NCBI GenBank assembly: GCA_009773475.1
Contig: WSXV01000004.1
Span: forward strand, 62,001-126,000
DNA from: Desulfobulbaceae bacterium
GTDB taxonomy: Bacteria; Desulfobacterota; Desulfobulbia; Desulfobulbales; Desulfocapsaceae
DNA length: 64,000 nt
Direction of reading: 5' to 3'
Positions 19,490 through 29,030 of the stretch are shown in pieces. The notes under the pieces are model-generated. The model ran no database searches. It worked only from the letters and a program-made list of their open reading frames with translations, and was not told the DNA's origin. Numbering within the stretch: position 1 is the stretch's first letter; every line of letters begins with the position of its first letter. A program made the position numbers and the translations under genes.

Positions 19490-21913
19490 TTAAATGGCAT
19501 TAGTAATTTGTTTTTTGGAAGATTTCACCTTGCCGGGACCCTTTTTTTCCAGAAGAATTCCAAGGGCATCTTCAATGGTCTGCGGATAATGGAAGACAAC
19601 CCCTTCCCGAATGTCTTCTGGAATTTCAAGGACATCTTTTTCATTTAAAACCGGCAGCACCAACTCCCTGATGCCGGCCCTAAGAGCGCCAAGGACCTTC
19701 TCCCCTATTCCGCCCACCGGCAATACGTCGCCTCGCAAGGTGATCTCGCCGGTCATGGCCAAATCGGGGCGAACGGACTTGCCGGTGATAACAGAAACCA
19801 GAGAGGCTACCATGGCGACTCCGGCAGAAGGACCATCTTTGGGAATTGCTCCTTCCGGCACATGCACATGAATATCAATCTTGGAAAATATCTCCTCATC
19901 AATACCCAACGCCTTCGCATGCGACCTGATATAACTGTGCGCAGCCGTGGCGGACTCCTTCATCACATCGCCCAGCTTACCGGTCAGGGTCAAACCGCCG
20001 TTGCCTTTCATCTTCGAGCTTTCAATAAACAGGATCTTTCCACCGACCGGCGTCCAGGCAAGCCCCGTGGCCAGGCCAGGTCCCCAATTTCGGGCCTTGA
20101 TCTCCGGGAAAAATCGGACGGGACCGAGAAAGGTGTACAGATCAGCGATACCAACTACCCGTTTCCCCTTACGCCCCCTCGCAACTTCTGCGGCAATCCC
20201 CCGACAGATTGCAGCGATCTCCCTCTCCAGATTACGGACACCGGCCTCACGGGTATAGGATTCAACAAGTCCACCCAGAGCTTCATCGGATAACTCCAGA
20301 TCATCCTCGCCCAGGGCATGTGCCGTCATCTGTTTGGACAGGAGATGGCGCCTGGCAATGGCTACCTTTTCCTGCAAGGTGTAGCCGGACAACTCCACCA
20401 CCTCCATCCGGTCTCGTAATGGTTCAGGAATCGTATCAAGAACATTGGCGGTGGCGATAAACATGACCTTGGAAAGGTCAAATTCCAGGTCCAGATAGTG
20501 ATCGGTGAAGGTGGAGTTCTGCTCTGGGTCAAGAACCTCGAGCAGCGCTGATGAAGGATCGCCCCGAAAATCATTACCAAGCTTGTCAATTTCATCGAGC
20601 AGAAAAACCGGATTATTGGTCTTGGCCTTTTTCAGGCTCTGAATAATCCGGCCCGGCAAGGCGCCGATATAGGTCCGTCGATGTCCTCTGATTTCCGCTT
20701 CATCCCTGAGCCCACCCAAGGCAATCCTGACAAATTCGCGATTCATGGTCTTAGCAATGGACTGGCCAAGGGAGGTCTTGCCCACTCCTGGCGGTCCGCT
20801 GAAACAGAGAATCGGCCCATGCATATCCTGCTTCAGTTTGCGCACCGCCAAAAACTCGAGGATTCGTTTTTTTATCTTCTTCAGACCATAATGGTCTCGC
20901 TCCAGATCACTCTCCGCCTTATCAAGATCCAGGGTGTCGGTGGAGGATTCGAGCCAGGGAAGATCAAGAATCCAATCCAAATAATTACGGGTAACGGAGT
21001 ACTCCGGTGAGGACGGAGAAATTCTCTCTAGACGAACCAACTCCTTATCTACGACACTCCGAGTCTCTTCCGGTAGGTTCTTGGCTGCAAATTTCTCGCG
21101 TAGCTCCTTAACCTCTACCTTTTCACCGTCTTCCCCCAGTTCCTTACGAATGGAGTCCATCTGCTGGCGAAGATAGAATTCACGCTGCCTGCCATCGATG
21201 TCCTTTTTCACGGATTCCTGCAGTTTATGACTGGTCTCGACGGTTTCCAGTCGTTTACTGAGCTCCATCATGACCCTTTTGAGGAGTTCTTCAAAGTCCT
21301 TGATCTCAAGGATCTCCTGTTCATCTCCCACTTTAAGATTCAGCTGGCTGCTTACCAGATAGCTGATATGAAATGGATTCTCGAGGGCGTTTAGGGTGGC
21401 GGCCAGCTCTTTTGGCAGCTCCATTAGTTGCACAAGCTTGGCAAACTGGGTTCGAAGGCTGAGAATCATGGCCTGCCCTTGTGGGCTTTCATGCCATTCC
21501 ATGGGGATTTCTGCCACCATCGCCTGATGATATGGGGTCGTCTCTATAATTTTGAGGATTTCAATTTTTTTGGTACCGCTGATCATCACATGGTAAAGGC
21601 CTTCTTTTTCCTTGCTGAGCTTATGAATGTAGCCAATGACACCCACCCGGTACAAATCTTCTTCGGAAAAGTGATCCACACCTTCCGGCACGGGTTTTTT
21701 AGTTGAGGCAAGCCCTATCATCCGATCACCCAGCAAAGCAGCATCAATGAGCTGCTTTGATGAATCGTCTGCAATCTGCAGTGGAAACCCCATCCCCGGG
21801 AAAAAGACGAAACCGTTTAATGGAAGAATGGGAAGAATCTCCGGGACTTCCAGGCTAGTTGGATCAACTTTTTTCTCTGATTGATTTTCTGTTTGCTGCT
21901 GTTCCTTTTCCAT
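19490..21913 (-). CDS. lon: ATP-dependent protease Lon
   Basis: Cytoplasmic AAA+ serine protease for damaged and regulatory proteins. N-terminal substrate domain beginning PEILPILPLNGFVFFPGM, coiled-coil middle, AAA+ module with Walker A GPPGVGKTSLG and Walker B VFLLDEIDK, and C-terminal protease domain with the Ser-Lys dyad (KDGPSAGVAM serine; GEKVLGALRAGI lysine). 807 aa, normal. Starts 3 bp after the small heat-shock gene, so the two proteostasis genes form one operon. Substrates are not deducible. Confidence 0.97.
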   Translation of the reverse strand: MEKEQQQTENQSEKKVDPTSLEVPEILPILPLNGFVFFPGMGFPLQIADDSSKQLIDAALLGDRMIGLASTKKPVPEGVDHFSEEDLYRVGVIGYIHKLSKEKEGLYHVMISGTKKIEILKIIETTPYHQAMVAEIPMEWHESPQGQAMILSLRTQFAKLVQLMELPKELAATLNALENPFHISYLVSSQLNLKVGDEQEILEIKDFEELLKRVMMELSKRLETVETSHKLQESVKKDIDGRQREFYLRQQMDSIRKELGEDGEKVEVKELREKFAAKNLPEETRSVVDKELVRLERISPSSPEYSVTRNYLDWILDLPWLESSTDTLDLDKAESDLERDHYGLKKIKKRILEFLAVRKLKQDMHGPILCFSGPPGVGKTSLGQSIAKTMNREFVRIALGGLRDEAEIRGHRRTYIGALPGRIIQSLKKAKTNNPVFLLDEIDKLGNDFRGDPSSALLEVLDPEQNSTFTDHYLDLEFDLSKVMFIATANVLDTIPEPLRDRMEVVELSGYTLQEKVAIARRHLLSKQMTAHALGEDDLELSDEALGGLVESYTREAGVRNLEREIAAICRGIAAEVARGRKGKRVVGIADLYTFLGPVRFFPEIKARNWGPGLATGLAWTPVGGKILFIESSKMKGNGGLTLTGKLGDVMKESATAAHSYIRSHAKALGIDEEIFSKIDIHVHVPEGAIPKDGPSAGVAMVASLVSVITGKSVRPDLAMTGEITLRGDVLPVGGIGEKVLGALRAGIRELVLPVLNEKDVLEIPEDIREGVVFHYPQTIEDALGILLEKKGPGKVKSSKKQITNAI

Positions 21914-21916
21914 ATT

Positions 21917-22312
21917 TCAGCCCCCAACCTGTATCCTGACAGTTATCTGACTTCCGGCTTTCTTCTTTCTCAGGGAAACAATAAGAACTCCGTCAAGATA
22001 AGAGGAAGTAACCTTTTCCACATCAATCATCACTGGAAGCGCAACGGTACGTGCAAATGAGCCATGCTCCAATTCAAGCTGATGGATACAGACAATGGTT
22101 TCCGGCCTTGCAAGCTGGCGTCGGCCACTTATATGCAGTTGATGTTCTTCCACTAAAAGCTCGAGTGAATTCTTAGTAATCCCTGCAAGATCACAATAGA
22201 CAATGATTTCATCACAGGATTCATAGATGTCCACCGAGGGCCGCCAAAGACCGGAGTCAAGTCGGATCATTTTAGCATACGACAGATTTCGCATAATACG
22301 ACCAGTTAACAT
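21917..22312 (-). CDS. Small heat-shock protein, Hsp20/alpha-crystallin family
   Basis: ATP-independent holdase that binds unfolding proteins. The 131-aa product contains an alpha-crystallin domain: PSVDIYESCDEIIVYCDLAG, LHISGRRQ, and GSFARTVALPVMID, with the terminal strand GVLIVSLRKKK (the A-x-x-x-n-G-v-L motif is weakened). The frame is open to 22384, but ATG at 22312 has AAGGAG 6 nt upstream and is chosen. Lies immediately upstream of lon; heat-shock control is likely but no CIRCE or clear sigma-32 site was identified. Confidence 0.88.
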   Translation of the reverse strand: MLTGRIMRNLSYAKMIRLDSGLWRPSVDIYESCDEIIVYCDLAGITKNSLELLVEEHQLHISGRRQLARPETIVCIHQLELEHGSFARTVALPVMIDVEKVTSSYLDGVLIVSLRKKKAGSQITVRIQVGG

Positions 22313-22558
22313 TTGTATCTCCTTCACTTTTATAAAAAACCAAACCCTCAGTAAATCCAAACTCAACTGAAACGTTACTGGCAAAACAAGTCACTCACTT
22401 AATTTGCAAACTATGAAATAAAACTTAGCTAAAAGTCAACAAAATAGAGGGCGATGTGGAGTATGAATTTCAAAACAAATTTCAGATCAGTCTCATAATT
22501 ACATCATAAAATAATTGCACAAACCGTCTATATTAAGGGCCTAATTCCAGACTACTCC

Positions 22559-22588
22559 TTGACGAATTGACACTATTTTTTATATAGT
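22559..22588 (+). promoter_or_regulatory. Candidate sigma-70 promoter of ppsA
   Basis: TTGACG (22559-22564) and TATAGT (22583-22588) with an 18-bp spacer, about 80 bp before the ppsA ATG in an AT-rich spacer with no gene. Motif match only. Confidence 0.45.
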
Positions 22589-22668
22589 AAACATGTTATT
22601 CATACAGGCGATGACAAACAAACATTTTCCATTTTTTTTACAAACTTATCCCAGCAGGAGAAATTAAC

Positions 22669-25122
22669 ATGGGTCACACTCACGACAAAGAACTTATTCT
22701 TTGGTTTGATGATATCGGCATTGACGATGTCCCTATGGTTGGCGGCAAGAACGCCTCCCTCGGCGAAATGTACCAACATCTTACCTCAGAAGGTGTTGCG
22801 GTACCCCATGGTTTTGCCATCACTGCCTACGCCTATCAATATCTCATTCAATCAGCAGGCATTGAAGATGCTGTCCGTGAAGCACTCGACGGCCTTGACA
22901 CCCATGACCTGAGAAATCTCCAGGCGCGGGGGAAAAAAGTTCGTGCCATAATCAGGGGCGCTGCGTTTCCACAGGATCTCCAAGACGCGATCATCAATGC
23001 CTACAAAGTTATGGAGGCTGAGTATGGTAAGGATGTTGATGTCGCCGTCCGTTCCTCCGCCACCGCTGAAGACCTTCCTGACGCCTCTTTTGCCGGGCAG
23101 CAGGAGACCTATCTCAATGTCCGGGGATACGAAGCCATCCTTGATTATTGCAGTCAGTGCTTTGCAAGTCTTTTTACCGATCGCGCCATTTCTTACCGAC
23201 ATGACAAGGATTTTGGTCAGTTTGACGTCTATCTCTCCATCGTTATCCAGAAAATGGTTCGTTCCGACTCTGCAAGCGCTGGTGTTCTTTTTACCATTGA
23301 TACCGAATCAGGCTTCAAGGATGCGGTCTTTATCACCGGAGCCTGGGGGCTGGGCGAGAATGTGGTTCAAGGTGCTGTGACCCCTGATGAATACTTTGTT
23401 TTTAAGCCCACCCTGAAGGAAGGGAAACGCCCCATTGTCTCCAAGCGTGTTGGCTCGAAAGAGCTTAAAATGATCTACGACAACGATCCCAACACCCCGC
23501 ATCCCGTCAAAAATATACCCACAACCAAAGAAGAGCGTGAGTCTTATGTCATCAGCGACGACGAGATTCTGCAACTGGCCAGATGGGCGGTTATTATTGA
23601 GAACCATTACAAAAAAGGCATGGATATCGAGTGGGCCAAAGATGGTGACGGGATCACCAAGGGTACCGGCAAGCTATTCATTGTCCAGGCCCGTCCAGAG
23701 ACCGTCCACTCTCAGACCTCGAAGAAGGTCATGGAAACCTATGTCCTCAAAGAGCATGGCAAGCAAATTGCTCATGGTCAGGCCGTTGGCGCTAAAATCG
23801 GTCAAGGCCGCACCAGGGTTATTGAAGATGTCTCCGGCATCCATGATTTTAAGAAAGGCGAGGTGCTTGTCACCGATATGACCGATCCTGACTGGGAGCC
23901 GGTTATGAAAATCGCCGGTGCCATTGTCACAAACCGTGGTGGTCGTACCTGTCATGCTGCGATTATCTCCCGAGAGCTTGGCATCCCCTGTATCATTGGC
24001 ACTGTAAATGGCTCCAAGGCCATTCCCAGCAACATTGATGTCACCGTTTCCTGCGCTGAAGGCGAGACCGGCGTGGTATATGATGGTCTGCTGAAATTTG
24101 AAGTGGAGCGACTTGATCTGGATAATGTCCCGGCAACCAAAACCAAGATCATGATGAACGTGGGGATTCCAGAAAAAGCCTTTACCGAATGCCAGATCCC
24201 CAACGAAGGTGTAGGGCTTGCCCGTGAGGAATTTATCATCAACTCCCACATCGGCATCCACCCTCTGGCTCTATACAACTTTGAAGAACTGAAAGCCAAG
24301 GCTGCAGCAGGTGATCTTGAGATTGACTCAATCGTCAAAGAAATTGAGGCCAGGACTACCGCCTATCCCCTGGACAAAAAACAGTTCTTCATCGACAAGA
24401 TCGCTGAGGGTGTTGGTCGCATTGCGGCCGGCTTTTACCCAAAAGACGTCATTGTCCGTCTCTCAGACTTTAAATCCAACGAATATGCCAATCTTGTTGG
24501 CGGAAAGCTTTATGAGCCGGTGGAAAGCAATCCCATGATTGGCTGGCGTGGCGCATCCCGTTATTATGATCCAAAGTATAAGGTCGCCTTTGAAATGGAA
24601 TGCATGGGGCTGCTCAAGGCCAGAAACGATATGGGTTTGACCAATATCAAGCTCATGGTGCCTTTCTGCCGCACACCAGCTGAAGGCCGAAAGGTTATCG
24701 AGGTGATGAAGGAGTTTGGCCTGGTGCAGGGTGAAAACAATCTCGAGGTCTATGTCATGTGTGAGATACCCTCCAATGTCATCTCCGCTGACGCCTTTGC
24801 CGATATCTTTGATGGCTTCTCCATCGGTTCCAACGATCTGTGCCAACTTACCTTGGGACTTGATCGTGATTCAGATCTTGTTGCCCATCTTTTTGATGAG
24901 CGCAACCAGGCCGTCAAGGATATGGTCAAGATGGTTATTGATACCGCTAAACGAAGGGGCAAGAAGATCGGCATCTGCGGTCAGGCCCCATCCGACTTCC
25001 CGGAATTTGCCACTTTCCTAGTGGAATGCGGCATTGACTCAATGAGTCTGATTCCCGATACTGCTATCAAGACTCGATTGGCCGTCCATCAAAAGGAAAA
25101 AGAACTGGGAATTAATCCCTAA
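22669..25122 (+). CDS. ppsA: Phosphoenolpyruvate synthase
   Basis: Converts pyruvate and ATP to PEP, AMP and phosphate, for gluconeogenesis in an organism growing on C2-C3 compounds or CO2. N-terminal ATP-binding domain with MVGGKNASLGEMYQ, swivel domain with catalytic histidine in GGRTCHAAIISRELGIPC, and C-terminal PEP domain with VMCEIPSNV and GSNDLCQLTLGLDRDS. The GGRTCHAAI sequence and 817-aa length fit PpsA rather than pyruvate phosphate dikinase. Start has AGGAG ahead of the ATG. Ends in a shared bidirectional terminator. Confidence 0.94.
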   Translation: MGHTHDKELILWFDDIGIDDVPMVGGKNASLGEMYQHLTSEGVAVPHGFAITAYAYQYLIQSAGIEDAVREALDGLDTHDLRNLQARGKKVRAIIRGAAFPQDLQDAIINAYKVMEAEYGKDVDVAVRSSATAEDLPDASFAGQQETYLNVRGYEAILDYCSQCFASLFTDRAISYRHDKDFGQFDVYLSIVIQKMVRSDSASAGVLFTIDTESGFKDAVFITGAWGLGENVVQGAVTPDEYFVFKPTLKEGKRPIVSKRVGSKELKMIYDNDPNTPHPVKNIPTTKEERESYVISDDEILQLARWAVIIENHYKKGMDIEWAKDGDGITKGTGKLFIVQARPETVHSQTSKKVMETYVLKEHGKQIAHGQAVGAKIGQGRTRVIEDVSGIHDFKKGEVLVTDMTDPDWEPVMKIAGAIVTNRGGRTCHAAIISRELGIPCIIGTVNGSKAIPSNIDVTVSCAEGETGVVYDGLLKFEVERLDLDNVPATKTKIMMNVGIPEKAFTECQIPNEGVGLAREEFIINSHIGIHPLALYNFEELKAKAAAGDLEIDSIVKEIEARTTAYPLDKKQFFIDKIAEGVGRIAAGFYPKDVIVRLSDFKSNEYANLVGGKLYEPVESNPMIGWRGASRYYDPKYKVAFEMECMGLLKARNDMGLTNIKLMVPFCRTPAEGRKVIEVMKEFGLVQGENNLEVYVMCEIPSNVISADAFADIFDGFSIGSNDLCQLTLGLDRDSDLVAHLFDERNQAVKDMVKMVIDTAKRRGKKIGICGQAPSDFPEFATFLVECGIDSMSLIPDTAIKTRLAVHQKEKELGINP

Positions 25123-25150
25123 TCAGTCCAACGACTCTTGCAAATGAAAA

Positions 25151-25192
25151 ACTAAAAAAGGCATGACCCGATGGGATCATGCCTTTTTTAGT
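25151..25192. terminator. Bidirectional terminator between ppsA and the Trm112 gene
   Basis: 16-bp inverted repeat ACTAAAAAAGGCATGA/TCATGCCTTTTTTAGT with a 10-nt loop, giving a T-run on either strand between convergent genes. Confidence 0.85.
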
Positions 25193-25217
25193 CTCAAATA
25201 TCCAAAAAGCTTTTCAG

Positions 25218-25397
25218 CTATTTCTCCTGCTCATCCAGACTTTTTGCCTCATCAATCAGCATCACCGGAATATCATCACGAATTGCGTACACCAACCGGC
25301 ACTTTTCACAAACCAGTCCATCAACCGATTCGTTGAGCTTAATGGGCCCCTTACATTTGGGACAGGCCAAGATATCCAGCAATTCTTTATTAATCAT
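25218..25397 (-). CDS. Trm112 family small zinc protein
   Basis: A 59-aa protein. Sequence begins MINKELLDILACPKCKGPIK and has two CxxC pairs (C12/C15 and C30/C33, CEKC) forming a zinc knuckle, followed by YAIRDDIPVMLIDEA, the Trm112/YcaR (UPF0434) signature. In yeast and archaea Trm112 activates methyltransferases; in bacteria the role is unclear. ATG at 25397 has GGAG 5 nt upstream. It converges on ppsA and shares its terminator. Confidence 0.92.
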   Translation of the reverse strand: MINKELLDILACPKCKGPIKLNESVDGLVCEKCRLVYAIRDDIPVMLIDEAKSLDEQEK

Positions 25398-25589
25398 TTT
25401 TTCTCCAATGAAGTCTGTCGAACTTATTATTTTTATTATGTCAAAATCTCGGAAACTTGCGCCCTTTCCCTAGATAACGCTGCCAGAAGCGGATATTCCG
25501 GTCTTAACATCTCAGCTTTGCCAAGGAAGAGTGATGGGGGAAAATAGAACTCAGCGTCTTCCATTTTTTGCATGCTCTCAGCTGTTCAA

Positions 25590-27383
25590 CTATTCCATTC
25601 CCAGCGTATCGCGTACCTTGGTTGCGAGTTCATTCGCAGAGAAAGGTTTCTGAAGAAAATGCACCCCTTCGTCCAGCACCCCCCCTCTATCTGCGATTAT
25701 ATCAGCCGTGTAGCCGGACATGAACAGCACTTTGAGATCTGGATAAAGCAGGTGAAATTGATCGGCCAAATCACGTCCGTTCATTTCAGGCATGACAACG
25801 TCGGTTATTAACAGATGAAGCTTGTGAGTAAGCGTCTTCGACAATCGCAAAGCCTCTCCCGGTGTGTTCGCAGTCAATACTGAGTAACCAAACGCTTCAA
25901 GCATTGTTTTGTATAATTCTAATATCGAGACATCATCCTCCACAACCAGAATGATCTCACCATGACCAGACTGGATTGCCTCATTGATTATCTCAGCATT
26001 TTCTCCGATCTCCGCCATGTGACATGGTAGATATATAACGAATGTCGTTCCGAGCCCAAGTTCGCTGTGGACGTTGACGAATCCATTGTTTTGCTTGACG
26101 ATACCATAGACCGTTGACAATCCAAGGCCGGTCCCCTGACCTTCTGCCTTGGTGGTAAAGAAGGGTTCAAATATATTAGCTAGAGTATCTTTATCCATAC
26201 CGCCACCAGTATCAGTTACTGATAGGGTGACGAAATTCCCTGGGCTAAAATCAACATGATCGACACAATAAGCTTCATCAATGGTCGCCAGACTGGTTTC
26301 AATGGTAATCTTGCCGACACCAGTGATGGCATCACGGGAGTTAACGCACAGATTGGCAAGGACCTGATCCATCTGTGAAGGGTCCAGTTTAACTGGCCAG
26401 AGGCCCGCGCCTGGTAACCAGGCTAAGGTGATGTCCTCACCTATGAGTCGCCGCAGCATCTTAAGCATGCCTTCCACGGTTTCGTTCAGATCGAGCACCT
26501 TGGGCGCGATGGCTTGCTTACGTGCAAAGGCCAGCAGCTGCTGGGTAATCTCAGCCGAACGCGTGCCGGCATTAAAAATTTCCTGGAGCGCTTTATGAAG
26601 CCAATCAGACGAGTCGACCTTACACAATGCCATTTCCGCATAGCCAAGAATCACGTTGAGCATATTGTTGAAATCGTGGGCCACTCCACCTGCTAACCGC
26701 CCCACGGATTCCATCTTTTGGGCATGATTCAACTGCGACTGTAATTTCTCCCTCTCGACTTCCGCCCGTTTATGCTCGGTAATATCAAGGATTACACCAA
26801 TAAAGCCGCTACTCAATCCGGATGAGTCGAGGAATGGTGCTTTATGAATAATGACATTATGACAAACACCATTGGAATCCTGAAGTGTCGTTTCGAAGAC
26901 CTGAACCACCTGCTTTTCAAAAAGTTCGATGTCTTTAGCATGATAGGGCTGGGCAAGTTCGAGAGGGATAATGTCAAATGCGCTTTTGCCGATCATCTGA
27001 TCCTTTGTCTTGCCGAAGAAATCTTCAAAAGCCTTGTTGAATCCTAAATACCGACCTGCTGGATCTTTGTAAAAGACTGGAATAGGGATGGTTTCAAGCA
27101 ATGAATCCTGGAATGCTTGACTTTTAGCCTGCAGCAGCTGCGCCTGAGTACGCTGAAGGTCACTCAATGCTATTTTTAATTCATCTCCCTGTTGTTGTAA
27201 AACAGCGGTCTTACGTTGAACGATCTGTTCCAGGTTTAGGTTCTGTAAAAGTAACTCAACGGGTGTCGCATCGTTAACGAATTGTTGCTCCACTGTGTCC
27301 ATAAGGACCTTAATGGTCTTCTGTTGCGCTTTCAGTTTGGCATGAAGTTCTTCCATTGTTATTGATTCATCGCTAACGGTCAT
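25590..27383 (-). CDS. Hybrid sensor histidine kinase (PAS-HisKA-HATPase-REC)
   Basis: Cytoplasmic two-component kinase; no membrane segments are visible. Order: N-terminal coiled coil (~5-95), PAS domain (~100-215, IPIPVFYKDPAGRYLGFNKA), HisKA with H-box GGVAHDFNNMLNVILGYAEM (~234), HATPase (~335-445, PGNFVTLSVTDTGGGMD and GTGLGLSTVYGIVKQ), and a C-terminal receiver (~470-590) with the phospho-acceptor in LLITDVVMPEMNG. 597 aa. Start overlaps the FIST gene stop by 4 bp, so the FIST protein is the likely sensor partner. No output regulator is adjacent. Confidence 0.93.
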   Translation of the reverse strand: MTVSDESITMEELHAKLKAQQKTIKVLMDTVEQQFVNDATPVELLLQNLNLEQIVQRKTAVLQQQGDELKIALSDLQRTQAQLLQAKSQAFQDSLLETIPIPVFYKDPAGRYLGFNKAFEDFFGKTKDQMIGKSAFDIIPLELAQPYHAKDIELFEKQVVQVFETTLQDSNGVCHNVIIHKAPFLDSSGLSSGFIGVILDITEHKRAEVEREKLQSQLNHAQKMESVGRLAGGVAHDFNNMLNVILGYAEMALCKVDSSDWLHKALQEIFNAGTRSAEITQQLLAFARKQAIAPKVLDLNETVEGMLKMLRRLIGEDITLAWLPGAGLWPVKLDPSQMDQVLANLCVNSRDAITGVGKITIETSLATIDEAYCVDHVDFSPGNFVTLSVTDTGGGMDKDTLANIFEPFFTTKAEGQGTGLGLSTVYGIVKQNNGFVNVHSELGLGTTFVIYLPCHMAEIGENAEIINEAIQSGHGEIILVVEDDVSILELYKTMLEAFGYSVLTANTPGEALRLSKTLTHKLHLLITDVVMPEMNGRDLADQFHLLYPDLKVLFMSGYTADIIADRGGVLDEGVHFLQKPFSANELATKVRDTLGME

Positions 27384-28522
27384 GATTGTCCCCCAATTGC
27401 AACCCCTGTGAAGGTCTGGTTGACATGAATGGAATTGAACTGCTCGCCATACGTACTAAAGCCAACAACTTTATTCTGGGCCAACAACTGCCCGATGTTT
27501 TTATCGATACCTTGCGCCTCCATCTCAAGTCGTCTGTAAATACAATCACAGCCGATGATTACAGCGGGTTCACCGATCTGTTGTTTTACCTGTAGGAGGT
27601 TTTTCTCCAGCCCTTCTTGGATGGAATATCCTTTACCAATAGTAAGTACAAGACCGGCATTAATCGCACAATACAACTTCAAAAACCCATTTTTTTCGAC
27701 ACTTGCGATTGATCGCACATAGTAATCATCTTTAATACGCAGCATCAAAGGATTCTGCGAAAATACGGTCCCATTGAGCTTGTCGACGGGTATGCCGATC
27801 AGTCGGGCATAAGCTTCCGCTGCAGGTTCACCATTAATTTCTTTGACAAGACGCTCATTGGGTTCTGCCTCAGTGACGACAAGTTTGGTGGTTGAGGGGA
27901 GAAAATGTTGGTGTTTGAAGACATGGAACGGCAGGGAGGTGAGAAACAGGGTGAAAATTGCAGCATCACTTAATAATTCACCATTGTGATACACAAACGT
28001 TTTTTGAAACTTCAACATGTCACCGGCGGAACCACCGACAATCGGTACATCGCCTAAAACTCTGTATAAAGCAGCAGTCAGCAGTTCCTCTTTCGTCGAC
28101 AAGCCATCTACCAGCAGAAGGCCAAATGCCGGCAACTTTAAGCGACTAATCTTGTCCTGGGCATCTGCTGCGATTACCCCTATTTGCTCAACCAGCGAGG
28201 AAAGAGGGTGAATGAGGTAGGGCACAGCAATCAGTTCGTCGCTGGCGAAAGAGACCCCACTTATACCTCCGCATTGAAATCCAACGGACGAAAGTTGCCC
28301 GGCAGTTGTACAACCTACTACCAGACCCGGCAGATGTTCTTGCAAGGCTTTGCCGAGTTTTTTCTTATCATACTCATCGGAGAAAAACACCAGACATATT
28401 TTGCTCTGCGGCTGCCGGATTTGAACTGCCAGTTCCTGCACCGCCTCGTTGGGATTGATGTTGGTTGAGTATCCCTGCAGCACACTAAGGCGTGGAGTCG
28501 CAATACTATTTGTGGATGTCAT
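27380..28522 (-). CDS. FIST domain sensory protein
   Basis: FIST_N/FIST_C protein of 380 aa, a family thought to bind small ligands such as amino acids and to act beside kinases or methyl-accepting proteins. Seen: VVGCTTAGQLSSVGFQCGG, IVGGSAGDMLKF, the C-terminal MLRIKDDYYVRSIASV, and near the end VVGFSTYGEQF with HVNQTFTGVAIGG. No signal peptide or transmembrane segment. First gene of a two-gene signalling operon with the hybrid kinase. The ligand is unknown. Confidence 0.9.
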   Translation of the reverse strand: MTSTNSIATPRLSVLQGYSTNINPNEAVQELAVQIRQPQSKICLVFFSDEYDKKKLGKALQEHLPGLVVGCTTAGQLSSVGFQCGGISGVSFASDELIAVPYLIHPLSSLVEQIGVIAADAQDKISRLKLPAFGLLLVDGLSTKEELLTAALYRVLGDVPIVGGSAGDMLKFQKTFVYHNGELLSDAAIFTLFLTSLPFHVFKHQHFLPSTTKLVVTEAEPNERLVKEINGEPAAEAYARLIGIPVDKLNGTVFSQNPLMLRIKDDYYVRSIASVEKNGFLKLYCAINAGLVLTIGKGYSIQEGLEKNLLQVKQQIGEPAVIIGCDCIYRRLEMEAQGIDKNIGQLLAQNKVVGFSTYGEQFNSIHVNQTFTGVAIGGQS

Positions 28523-29030
28523 AATCCTCCTACTTGTGAAACAAAGAGGGTTACTTTATTGAACCAGTGTCAGTTTAACGGCTTGTACAAATTCCCAGGG
28601 CCACGTTTGTAGTAAAAAATATTTTATCTCAATAATCAATATAATACAAGGCTACATCAGCCTGTGTTACCACCCTATGCTAGGAAAGATGTCGCCTCAA
28701 TTTTTAATTTGGGTGTTAACTCGCTACCCAGTTATGCTCAGATCTGGACTTTAGCTCCAAAGCAGATTCCCACCATCTGGTATGGAATGTTTTGCAGCGA
28801 CATGGTACAGTCGCCTCATCTTGGCAGAACGACTAGCAGGGATTGGACAAAAACTCTGGCAGACAAACAACCTTGTACGAGACCACTCAAATAACCATTG
28901 GTTTAAAAATCCATCGCATTCACTTTTTCCTTAGCAAACCTACGACACGGCTCAGTCACTGACCAACTTATGGAAAGAGTTGCGTAAGCCATAAACATTG
29001 ACGGCATATTTTAATATTTGGGAGTAAGAA
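28523..29030. other. 508-bp gap between divergent FIST and proC genes
   Basis: Longest gene-free stretch in the first half. It must carry promoters both ways; an AT-rich segment near 28610-28650 is a candidate promoter area. A 76-codon frame at 28664-28894 resembles nothing known and has no ribosome site. Shortly before proC a GGGAG site lies 6 nt upstream of its ATG. No repeat or known RNA recognised. Confidence 0.4.

Noticed and set aside
28664-28894. A 76-codon plus-strand frame in the FIST-proC gap
   Set aside because: No Shine-Dalgarno site, no recognisable pattern, amino-acid composition unlike a real protein.
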